The position numbers and the translations under genes were made by a program. A DNA stretch of 58,652 bases from contig JAIELX010000135.1 in NCBI GenBank assembly GCA_019752635.1, positions 1 to 58,652 on the forward strand. The letters are read 5' to 3'. How positions within the stretch are numbered: position 1 is the stretch's first letter; every line of letters begins with the position of its first letter. Source of the stretch: Candidatus Obscuribacterales bacterium (GTDB lineage: Bacteria > Cyanobacteriota > Vampirovibrionia > Obscuribacterales > Obscuribacteraceae). Shown here one piece after another: positions 43,693 through 51,318 of this stretch. The notes below the pieces were generated by a model. The model ran no database searches. It saw nothing but the letters and a program-made list of their open reading frames with translations, and was not told the origin of the DNA.

Positions 43693-46600
43693 ATGAACAC
43701 CTCCGAATCGATTAAGCTTGTGCTTCGCCTGTCTGCTCGTGCTGCGATCAAGCGAAGGCATGCCGAAATCGAAATTGATCACGTCATGCTCACCTTACTG
43801 CGCATGGCGACATTTACGGAGACAGACATAAAGAATCTCAAGCTGGAGACTGATGAAGTCTTGATGGCGGATGAAGTTCGCGAGTTGAGGAGAGAGTTTC
43901 AGCAGCGTGGCATCGAGCCGACAGAGTTTCGTCAGCGTCTTTCCGACTTACTTGGATTGGGCAATTTCATTTATAGCGGAGGCGGCTTGCATCGCACTGC
44001 AAATTGCCGTCAAATGTTCGTTCGTGCTGCGGAACTGGCGCAGGTGCCCAAGCAAGCCTTCCGGGCCGTTCACCTTTTGGTGGCTGCTTTTGCAGCGCCG
44101 ACACCATTGCTGTCCCGTTTGATGTCTGGTCCGCAGCTAGCAACGGCGCCATCGCCGAAGAAAATTGCCAGTGAAAATGACTTCTTTGATTTGCCTGAGT
44201 CCGCGAAGAGGAAGGTGCCGGCGATTGCCGGCCTGACGGGGAGCAGAGGCGATGACGGGCGGCTGGTAAAACTCACGCGAACCTTGCGCAATTTGAAAGC
44301 CCGTCTGCTTTCGAATATTTTTGCTCAGGAGCATGCCATTGAAGCTTTCGTAGACGGTCTGTTCAACGCCGAAATTACATCTTCTGTCGATGACGAGCGG
44401 CGCGCACCACGGGCGGTGTTCGTCTTTGCTGGTCCGCCGGGAGTAGGCAAAACATTTCTGGCTGAATTCGGGGCTGAGGCACTTGACCGTCCGTTCCGCA
44501 GGTTTGATATGAGCGCTTATGCCGGTATTTATCAGGGCGAAAATCTTGTCGGACTCGAGCATAATACACGCCCGGGACTGCTCACCGGATTCGTCGACAA
44601 GAATCCTGAGGCGATATTGCTTTTTGACGAAATTGAAAAAGCACATTTAAATACTATTCAATATTTCCTGCAGGTACTTGACGCAGGCACTCTGGACGAT
44701 AAGCATCTGAATCGGTCTGTCTCTTTTCGGGAGACTACGCTTGTTTTTACGACTAATGTCGGTCGAAAGCTTTATCAAAACCCGGATCGAAGTGGTGTGC
44801 ATAAGACCAATGCAGCGTTTCACAGACGCACCATAATTGATGCACTTTTCAGCGAAGTGAATCCTGCGACGCTTGAACCATATTTGCCGGAAGCCATTTG
44901 CTCTCGATTCGCGACAGGTTATCCGGTATTGTTCAATCACCTTGGTGTGAATGATCTGACCAAGCTGGCAGCGTCTGAAGCAGACCGCACTGCTGGTTTG
45001 CTAAGCAGAGAGTTAGGGAAGCAAATCAATCTGGATCCGCTCTTGCCACTACTGCTGGTGATGAAGGAGGGAAACTCAGACGCGCGAAACTTGAAGGCGC
45101 AAACGGCCATGTTCATTAAGAATGAAATTTTCAAAGTGACGCGGCTCTTTGCAGACGATCGTTTAGCGGATGCTATAGGCGATATCAACACAATCCAATT
45201 CGAGCTTGATGCTGCCTATGCTTTCACCGATCCGCAGCTCGCTTCGCTACTAGAGCCACCCGAAAAACCCCGCGTACTTTTAATAGGGACTAATTCGCTC
45301 GCAGATTGGCTCCGGAAGACCGTACTCGATGTCGATTGGCTCCACGCTGCAGATGCAGAAGACGCCATGGCTCGGCTGGCAGATAATCCTCCGGACTTTG
45401 TATTGATTGACCTGTGGTTGGAAGCGGAGCACTCCAAGTCCGACAGCAAGGGTATTACAATTGCGCACTTCGACCAAACTCCGCCGGCAGCGAGAGGGCT
45501 CGAGCGAGGCCAGCAATTACTGCGCAAGTTGCATGAACGTGTTCCCGGTCTTCCGGTGGTGCTTCTGCTTAGGGACCCGGCCGGACAAAAATCGGCAAAT
45601 GATGAATTGTTGTCAGCCTGTATTCGCGCTGGCGGTGCTCGCGAAACGCTGAGTTGCATTATTGACGAAGATTCTTCCACTCTTGAACAATTTCGCCGCG
45701 ATCTGATTTCTCTTGCCGGTCGCCTGGCAAGAGAAGAACGTGCCAGGCTCATGGCTCGGCAACGCAAAGTTCTTGTTTTTGACACTGCACCACGCATGGA
45801 TGAGGATGGAAAGGTTCTACGCATTCGCTTGCGCAATCTGCGCTTTTCTCGTGCTGTTGCTGCAGGTGATGCAGGCGAGTTAATTGGAGATGTTGAACGT
45901 CCGACGACCAAGTTTGATGATGTAATTGGAGCTGACTCTGCTAAGGAGGAGCTGCGGTTCTTTATAGATTACCTCAAAAATCCGCGCCGCTTCTCTGCAC
46001 TGGGGTTGAAGCCGCCGAAGGGGCTTTTGCTCTACGGACCGCCTGGCACCGGCAAGACCATGCTGGCTCGTGCCATGGCTGGTGAGACCGAACTGGCCTA
46101 TTTGGCCGCAACTGCTACTTCCTTCGTAACAGTTTGGCAGGGTAGCGGCCCCGAAAACGTGCGCAAGCTCTTTGAGCGGGCGCGGCGTTACGCTCCTGCC
46201 ATTTTGTTTATTGACGAAATTGACGCAATAGGAAAGATACGTGGTGGCAGTCTAAGCTCGGGGCATGCGGAAGAAATGGCACTGAATGCTCTTCTTACAG
46301 AGCTGGATGGATTTTCAGAAGAGCAAGGCGATCGTCCGGTTTTCGTTCTCGCCGCCACCAATTTTCGAGTTGATGCTCAGGAATACGAGACAGGTGGAAC
46401 AGTTTTAGATCCAGCATTGGTGCGTCGTTTCTCGCGCTCAATTCTTGTTGAGCTGCCAGACTTAGCTGCGCGCCACCGCTTTTTTACACTGCGCCTTGCT
46501 AAGGGGGACAATGTGAAAGTCAGTCAGCAAACCATAGATTTGCTTGCTGAGAAGTCCGTCAGCATGAGCATTGCTAGTTTGGAACGAGTGATGGAAGCCG

Positions 46601-47259
46601 CAGGGAGAATGGCGTTCAGAAATGGCGTGGAGCTTGGTGACGGTTTATTGATCGAGGCCTTGGACACAGCACTCGACGGGGAAGTCAAAGAATGGTCCCC
46701 TGAGTTTCTTGAAGGCACCGCATGGCACGAAGCCGGTCATACTGTAATGTACTGGCATTCCGGCTGGCTCTCGCCGGAAGTTTCAATTGTGGCGCGGGCC
46801 AATTATGGTGGCGGCATGCGCCGTGCTGTTGAAGAAATTAAACGTGAAAGTCGCACTCACTCTGAATTGTTGGCTGCCATTCGCACCGACCTTGGTGGGC
46901 GCGTTGCTGAGATGCTGCATTTTGGAGACGCCTGCGGTCTAACCACTGGCGCATCAAGCGACCTTGAACATGCCAGCTACGTGGCCCGCGGAATCATCTG
47001 CAGATACGGCATGGATCAAACATTCGGACTCGGGACGATGACGGACATTCTTAACCATCCTGAGGCCGTTGGTACGCCCCTTTATCGAGAAGTCCAACTG
47101 CGAGTATCTGCCATCCTGAAAGAGCAAGAGGCGCTGACTCGTGAATGCCTGGAGCAACATAAACGGGAGTTGGATGCTGTCGCAACTGCGCTTTTGAAAA
47201 AGAACCGTTTGCTGAAGTCGGACCTTGAGACAATTTTTGCGGGAAGTCAAAAATACTGA
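43693..47259 (+). CDS. giant fusion protease: Clp-N, Clp-type AAA, receiver-like, FtsH-type AAA and M41 peptidase
   Basis: 1188 residues. About 1-140 resembles the Clp N-terminal repeat domain. A ClpA/B-like AAA module follows (Walker A G-P-P-G-V-G-K-T near 248, Walker B L-L-F-D-E-I-E-K-A-H near 310, sensor T-T-N). Residues 525-690 look like a response-regulator receiver: P-R-V-L-L-I-G then V-L-I-D-L-W-L, so the phospho-Asp position is kept but the first acidic pair is lost. From about 735 an FtsH AAA module appears (G-P-P-G-T-G-K-T near 785, pore F-V-T, L-F-I-D-E-I-D-A, R-R-F-S-R). The M41 peptidase closes the protein (H-E-A-G-H at 1012-1016, third ligand in T-T-G-A-S-S-D-L-E). The two membrane helices of FtsH are absent, so it is a soluble ATP-driven protease. 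I know of no described enzyme with this order. Confidence 0.85.
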   Translation: MNTSESIKLVLRLSARAAIKRRHAEIEIDHVMLTLLRMATFTETDIKNLKLETDEVLMADEVRELRREFQQRGIEPTEFRQRLSDLLGLGNFIYSGGGLHRTANCRQMFVRAAELAQVPKQAFRAVHLLVAAFAAPTPLLSRLMSGPQLATAPSPKKIASENDFFDLPESAKRKVPAIAGLTGSRGDDGRLVKLTRTLRNLKARLLSNIFAQEHAIEAFVDGLFNAEITSSVDDERRAPRAVFVFAGPPGVGKTFLAEFGAEALDRPFRRFDMSAYAGIYQGENLVGLEHNTRPGLLTGFVDKNPEAILLFDEIEKAHLNTIQYFLQVLDAGTLDDKHLNRSVSFRETTLVFTTNVGRKLYQNPDRSGVHKTNAAFHRRTIIDALFSEVNPATLEPYLPEAICSRFATGYPVLFNHLGVNDLTKLAASEADRTAGLLSRELGKQINLDPLLPLLLVMKEGNSDARNLKAQTAMFIKNEIFKVTRLFADDRLADAIGDINTIQFELDAAYAFTDPQLASLLEPPEKPRVLLIGTNSLADWLRKTVLDVDWLHAADAEDAMARLADNPPDFVLIDLWLEAEHSKSDSKGITIAHFDQTPPAARGLERGQQLLRKLHERVPGLPVVLLLRDPAGQKSANDELLSACIRAGGARETLSCIIDEDSSTLEQFRRDLISLAGRLAREERARLMARQRKVLVFDTAPRMDEDGKVLRIRLRNLRFSRAVAAGDAGELIGDVERPTTKFDDVIGADSAKEELRFFIDYLKNPRRFSALGLKPPKGLLLYGPPGTGKTMLARAMAGETELAYLAATATSFVTVWQGSGPENVRKLFERARRYAPAILFIDEIDAIGKIRGGSLSSGHAEEMALNALLTELDGFSEEQGDRPVFVLAATNFRVDAQEYETGGTVLDPALVRRFSRSILVELPDLAARHRFFTLRLAKGDNVKVSQQTIDLLAEKSVSMSIASLERVMEAAGRMAFRNGVELGDGLLIEALDTALDGEVKEWSPEFLEGTAWHEAGHTVMYWHSGWLSPEVSIVARANYGGGMRRAVEEIKRESRTHSELLAAIRTDLGGRVAEMLHFGDACGLTTGASSDLEHASYVARGIICRYGMDQTFGLGTMTDILNHPEAVGTPLYREVQLRVSAILKEQEALTRECLEQHKRELDAVATALLKKNRLLKSDLETIFAGSQKY

Positions 47260-47511
47260 GCAATTAGCGATTTTGTTCTATCGCTGAGACCCGGGTAGCT
47301 GTATCGATTCAACGCAGCCAGGGGGGATCTTTTGGCGCGGATGAATGATTTGGGAAGCGGCACGCGACTAAAGAGAGCGTCGTTTGCACGCCAACGCTAG
47401 AAAGACCTCTCCCTCGGCATCTTGACAAAAACATGTTCCGGTGGGTGAATAGTCGTAGAGGATACGATTACTTACTGGGTGTGCTCGCGTCGGTTACACA
47501 AGGGGGTGGAC
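47260..47511. other. intergenic region after the fusion protease gene
   Basis: 252 bases. A small hairpin, AGCGAT (47266-47271) with ATCGCT (47280-47285), begins six bases past the stop codon and may end transcription, though its T tract is inside the loop. Nothing else is seen; the rest should carry the promoter of the next gene. Confidence 0.35.
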
Positions 47512-48561
47512 ATGGATTGCACTATCAATCCCGGGAAAGCTGTTTTGGCAGACAAAATAGCAGGCTGCTTGATGGGCGGTGCGATCGGGGACGCTCTTGG
47601 TTTTACCACTGAGAATCTCAGCAGGAAGCGCATCACTGAGAAATACAACCGAGTAACTGATTATCATGTTTGGCCGAACCACGGGTTTTACACTGACGAT
47701 ACGCAGCTGACAATCATGCTAGCTGAGACGTTGTTGGAGTCACAGGATTTCAATGCGCATCGCTTCAAAAACAAGTTGGCGCGATGGTGGCTGGTGCATC
47801 CCCGGCTCAGCGGGCGAAGTACAAAAAATGCTGCGCTGAAATGCCTTCTCCGGCTCAAGGATACCGGATACGATGTGCCCGGCAGCAGCGGTGCGATGAG
47901 AGCCGCGCCGCTCGGTATTTTCTTCCGAGACGATCTTGATGCATTGGTATCAAAGACAGTCGAGTGTTGCCGGGTAACTCATGCCAATCACAGCGCCATT
48001 GCCGGAGCTTTGACAAATGCGTTTTCGGTCGCGTTTGCTCTCAGGACTGAAACGTGGAATCAAACCGAGTATCTGACACTACTGTGCGATCTCATTAGCG
48101 GATTCGACAAAAATCTGGCCGATCGATTGCAAGAGATTCCCGAACTTTTAGACGTGTCAGAGGACGATGCATTACGAGAATTGATGAAGTACAGCCTTAT
48201 CACAGGCAGCCCCATCGGCGATATCACGATGACTGCCGTCTATGCCTTTCTCAAATTTCCGAGGGACTACGAAAAGAGCGTTCTATTTTGTGTTAATGCG
48301 GGCTGGGACACGGACACCATGGCCGCTATCAATGGAAACATTGCCGGTGCGTTTAACGGACTGACCGGAATTCCTGCTCGGTGGACAGAACGCTTGGAGA
48401 ATGGATACAAAGGTCGTGATTATATTTTGCGATTAGCAAATCACCTGGCTGATAGTTCTCCGATGGATAAGCCACAAAATTTCTTGATTGACTACGCTGG
48501 TGACCTGATTCGCAATACTGCCTTCATTGCGTCGATGTTGATTCGGAAACCAATGATGTGA
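47512..48561 (+). CDS. ADP-ribosylglycohydrolase family protein (DraG-like)
   Basis: Predicted to remove ADP-ribose from proteins or nucleic acids, or to cleave related compounds, using two Mg ions. ATG at 47512 with GGGGGTGG upstream; 349 residues. Family signatures are in place: G-A-I-G-D-A-L-G near 22, the metal-binding F-Y-T-D-D-T-Q near 62, S-G-A-M-R-A-A-P-L-G, H-A-N-H-S-A-I-A-G-A, and the second metal site A-G-W-D-T-D-T-M-A-A-I-N-G near 265. No signal peptide. No ADP-ribosyltransferase or nitrogenase gene is nearby, so it is not the classical DraG context. A possible macrodomain-like gene lies at 55284. Confidence 0.88.
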   Translation: MDCTINPGKAVLADKIAGCLMGGAIGDALGFTTENLSRKRITEKYNRVTDYHVWPNHGFYTDDTQLTIMLAETLLESQDFNAHRFKNKLARWWLVHPRLSGRSTKNAALKCLLRLKDTGYDVPGSSGAMRAAPLGIFFRDDLDALVSKTVECCRVTHANHSAIAGALTNAFSVAFALRTETWNQTEYLTLLCDLISGFDKNLADRLQEIPELLDVSEDDALRELMKYSLITGSPIGDITMTAVYAFLKFPRDYEKSVLFCVNAGWDTDTMAAINGNIAGAFNGLTGIPARWTERLENGYKGRDYILRLANHLADSSPMDKPQNFLIDYAGDLIRNTAFIASMLIRKPMM

Positions 48562-48663
48562 TTAGAGCGTGATTTGCGGCAGATTAAGGAGGAAGTCGTT
48601 GGTCAACGCACCGGGATGGTCAGTAACTATCGCGTGTTTGGATTGATCGTGGTTGGTGTCCGT
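48562..48663 (-). pseudogene. relic of a katG C-terminus
   Basis: The minus strand reads D-Q-S-K-H-A-I-V-T-D-H-P-G-A-L-T-N-D-F-L-L-N-L then stops. This matches the C-terminal domain of the intact katG (G-Q-S-R-H-G-V-F-T-D-R-P-G-T-L-T-N-D-F-F-T-N-L), with identity also at DNA level, such as AAGTCGTTGGTCAA in both. Only about 30 codons survive; the rest of the gene is gone and no start is associated. It lies between the stop of the glycohydrolase gene and the start of the membrane protein gene. Confidence 0.75.
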
Positions 48664-48716
48664 TAAGTATTTAATGGGTACAAAGATAGTGGCACCAATC
48701 TCGCTGAGGCATTGCC

Positions 48717-49358
48717 ATGAACGATAATTCTCCCGATGCGCATGCAGTTCTATCATCGTCTCTGATTTCGGGGGCAATTTTCGGAACTTTTGTGCCGGGC
48801 GACGGACTTCAAAAACTTCTCTGGATTGTTCTTGGAGGTGTCGCCGGACTGCTGGCGGCTTGGCTTCCCGCCCTTGTAGCAGGCAGCATTGAACAAGTCG
48901 TTAGTCCAGAGAAACCTGCTTGTATCAAAGGAACTTGCAAAAGGGACGATGATTATGAGCCGCAATACACTACTGAACGTCACCCGAATTACGTTTATAC
49001 TTACACCTCTAGCTACAAGTGTCGATGCGGCGACCATTACGTTGCGCAAGACGGCGAATTCATGCGTCTGGATGCGACAGGCGAGCTGACGCCATATATG
49101 GTGAAAGTTAACAGTAGATGGATTGAGGCGCGTGCCGGCCTCGACCCGACTCCTTCTTCTTCGTGGCGCTTCTCCTGGTTCTGTATGAACCTTATGGGAT
49201 TCGCAATGCCAGCGGCGGCCATGGGGGCGGTGCTCGGAACCGGCGTCTGGCACAACTTTCAAATTGGAACGATAGTCGGTGCAGTAATTGGCGTAATAAT
49301 CGCCTTCCTGGGAACCCTTAGAGACGATCGTGATAGCTTTTCTGGATCTTATCCGTAG
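48717..49358 (+). CDS. membrane protein with a Cys-containing loop, unknown function
   Basis: 213 residues; GAGG stands seven bases before the ATG. Two hydrophobic segments near the N-terminus (about 15-28 and 34-56) and two near the C-terminus (about 155-175 and 182-202) bracket a soluble loop. The loop has four cysteines in pairs, C-I-K-G-T-C and C-R-C-G-D-H, which could bind a metal. No family recognised. Confidence 0.6.
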   Translation: MNDNSPDAHAVLSSSLISGAIFGTFVPGDGLQKLLWIVLGGVAGLLAAWLPALVAGSIEQVVSPEKPACIKGTCKRDDDYEPQYTTERHPNYVYTYTSSYKCRCGDHYVAQDGEFMRLDATGELTPYMVKVNSRWIEARAGLDPTPSSSWRFSWFCMNLMGFAMPAAAMGAVLGTGVWHNFQIGTIVGAVIGVIIAFLGTLRDDRDSFSGSYP

Positions 49359-49472
49359 CAATTCCGAAGACGAAATCGAATGCTTCATCGCGGCGACGTT
49401 CAATGCCGGAGGTCGGACTTTGCATGCCGGTTGCTGTTCTCTTCTGTTCTGCTTAGCCTTGCTGACGAATGC

Positions 49473-49598
49473 TCATTTGACGAATCTGTTAATCAAAGCA
49501 ATAAATTCTTGCGGCGTGTCGGGGGCACCTTTATGGTTCAACAAGGCTTTCTGCGAGTTATCGGTAAAAACGAGCCTTGGATAACCGGTTACAGAGTA
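49473..49598 (-). pseudogene. relic of the C-terminus of a thioredoxin-fold protein
   Basis: After a stop codon the minus strand reads Y-S-V-T-G-Y-P-R-L-V-F-T-D, then K-G-A-P-D-T-P-Q-E-F-I-A-L-I-N-R-F-V-K and a stop. The first part is the thioredoxin-family strand that follows the cis-Pro (V-x-G-Y-P-T-L-V-F-x-D); the last part is the usual final helix. The N-terminal half with the C-x-x-C motif is absent, so only a 41-residue tail remains. Confidence 0.5.
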
Positions 49599-49604
49599 TT
49601 AAAT

Positions 49605-49637
49605 CGCACTGCATTTTGCGATAGCGAATGCAGTGCG
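49605..49637. terminator. 11-bp perfect stem, likely terminator of convergent genes
   Basis: CGCACTGCATT (49605-49615) pairs with AATGCAGTGCG (49627-49637) around an 11-base loop. There is no clean T tract on either side. Position between two converging genes favours a transcription terminator. Confidence 0.5.
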
Positions 49638-49674
49638 AAGATGTGTCTAAGTTTCTTCTGCTATGAAGTCGATT

Positions 49675-49703
49675 GACCAGCGACTACCGGGGAGTCGCTG
49701 GTC
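49675..49703. terminator. second 11-bp perfect stem, likely terminator
   Basis: GACCAGCGACT (49675-49685) pairs with AGTCGCTGGTC (49693-49703) around a 7-base loop, and GATT/AATC outside it can extend the stem with one bulge. It is 38 bases past the stop of the gene at 49741, read on the minus strand. Confidence 0.55.
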
Positions 49704-49740
49704 GAATCGGCGTCAATCCAAGCTGCGGGGACGGACCACG

Positions 49741-50769
49741 TTATCTCTTCGGCAGAACCACCGGTCCAGTTCTGGTAATCACTCTTACCATGCCGTGCTC
49801 CGGGTGCTTTGCCATACCATTGTTTGCTCGGTAAGCAGGGTCTTCGGCTGCTTTTACCAGCTCAGCCTTATCCGTTACCGGTTCTGCTGTGACAGCAGTG
49901 AGCTTACCGTCTTCTTCTATGAATGCTGGACGTTTGGCACCGGGAGTCTGTACCTTCGAGTTAATCATTCTTTCCAAAGCACGCACGGCCTCCATTCCGC
50001 CTCTCTTGTACTCGGATTCTGCAGTCTTGAGCATCTCGCGGTGCGCTTCAACGACACTTCCGTCTTTCATTCCGGAATCGAATAGTTTCGCTATCTGTCC
50101 GTGGTCCTTCAGGCTATCCGCAGCGTTAGCGCCGGGAGTCGCAAAGTCCTTTACTATGTCAGCAGCTTTTTCTGAGACCCTGCCTTTGTTAATCCAGTCG
50201 TAGGCCACTGTTTGAACTTCAGATTTATTGGTGTCTTTATTGAATGTAAGATCGAATCCAACGGCGTTCGCTGCGCCATGGCGGTGAATATTGATAGACC
50301 TACCGTCCCAGCCAAGGTTACCGCTTTTCATATCAAAACCCTGAGCCTTTAGATCCTCGCCTAGCTTTTGTGCGAAGGCATCGAACTGACTCTTGTCTCT
50401 GCCGTACTTCTGGTGTGCATCAGTAAGTGACTTTCCAATCGCTGCGATGTCTCCGGACTTAATAGCTTCCACTGCCTTCGTAACCGCTTTCTCTCTTTCG
50501 ATTTCTGCCAGCGGCTTATCTAACACTTCAACGGGAACGACTTTGTTGCCATCAATTGCGTATGACTTCTCTTGTCCGTCCTCTGCCGGAGCACTGTCTT
50601 CGATTTCCAGCGATGGTAGCGTCTGTGCCGTGGCGTTTTCCAATTTGCCTCGAAAAATGTCCTTGTGGTCTTCCATCATGGTGGCAATCGATTGGCTTAG
50701 TAAATCTCTTCTCTCGGCGTCTTCCGTGGTGAAGGCTGCTTTTTCGATGTTGTTGTTGTTGTCTTCCAT
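49741..50769 (-). CDS. soluble protein of unknown function
   Basis: 342 residues with AGGAGA upstream of the ATG. The N-terminus is acidic and Asn-rich (M-E-D-N-N-N-N), with no signal peptide. A helical region (about 85-130) leads to a small alpha/beta part with W-D-G-R-S-I-N-I-H-R-H-G and F-D-L-T-F-N-K-D-T, followed by a charged helical C-terminal half ending R-T-G-P-V-V-L-P-K-R. No known domain. It looks like a large cytoplasmic or secreted effector-like protein, but there is no direct support for either. Confidence 0.6.
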   Translation of the reverse strand: MEDNNNNIEKAAFTTEDAERRDLLSQSIATMMEDHKDIFRGKLENATAQTLPSLEIEDSAPAEDGQEKSYAIDGNKVVPVEVLDKPLAEIEREKAVTKAVEAIKSGDIAAIGKSLTDAHQKYGRDKSQFDAFAQKLGEDLKAQGFDMKSGNLGWDGRSINIHRHGAANAVGFDLTFNKDTNKSEVQTVAYDWINKGRVSEKAADIVKDFATPGANAADSLKDHGQIAKLFDSGMKDGSVVEAHREMLKTAESEYKRGGMEAVRALERMINSKVQTPGAKRPAFIEEDGKLTAVTAEPVTDKAELVKAAEDPAYRANNGMAKHPEHGMVRVITRTGPVVLPKR

Positions 50770-50987
50770 TCTCTGCCATCTCCTGGTAAAAGGGTGCCGC
50801 TTGTTCCTTGTTTTCAGAGTAGAAAGAATCTGTTACCCAAGTGTAACGCTAATGAGATCACAAGTCGGTCGCTCCGAGTTATCGGAGGCGTGACAAGTTT
50901 TTCCACGTGGAGCGTCGGGGGAAGCCCCAATCACTCGGATAATGCTAATATCTTTGGCTTCCTAAAATGCACCGGTATGGAGCCGAC

Positions 50988-51263
50988 ATGGACGAAGATT
51001 TGGAAGTGATGACGAATGAGCAGCTTATTTCGGAAGTGAAAAAATTGCGTGCGGCCATCCGTGAGCACCGCGATAGTACTCTGCACGATTTGTGCTGGCA
51101 TCAACCTGAGATGTGGGGGCTTTTGCCCGAGAACAACGGTGTTATGCCGATTGTTCCAGACTGGCCGCAATTTATGCAAGGCTGCATCAGATACAGACAA
51201 TCTTTAGACGAACAAGCTCCCGAGGCGACCAGGTCTAACGAGCCGTATGCTCAGAAGCCTTAG
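50988..51263 (+). CDS. conserved small protein of unknown function
   Basis: 91 residues from the ATG at 50988, with GGAG six bases upstream. The pattern M-T-N-E-Q-L-I-x-E-V-K-K-L-R-A-A-I-R-E-H-R-D-S and L-C-W-H-Q-P-E-M-W-G-L-L-P-E is one I recognise from uncharacterised small proteins in several bacterial groups. A coiled-coil helix is followed by a Trp/Pro-rich motif with one Cys and one His. Role unknown. Confidence 0.6.
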   Translation: MDEDLEVMTNEQLISEVKKLRAAIREHRDSTLHDLCWHQPEMWGLLPENNGVMPIVPDWPQFMQGCIRYRQSLDEQAPEATRSNEPYAQKP

Positions 51264-51318
51264 CAAGAAAGCAAAAGGCGCTCCCGGCTCACTTTCGCGA
51301 TGCTCCTACCAGTGAGGT

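Larger units (their letters stand above)
49359..49740. other. convergent intergenic region with one gene relic and two strong hairpins
   Basis: 382 bases between two convergent genes. It holds a thioredoxin-like relic (49473-49598) and hairpins at 49605-49637 and 49675-49703, listed separately. Plus-strand frames here lack ribosome sites and protein character. Confidence 0.5.

Noticed and set aside
45216..45911. 231-codon minus-strand frame inside the fusion protease gene
   Set aside because: Ser/Arg-rich shadow of the receiver-like region; no start site and no conserved motif.
49330..49676. plus-strand frames in the convergent gap
   Set aside because: No ribosome sites and Cys-rich random composition; the thioredoxin-like relic on the other strand explains part of the openness.
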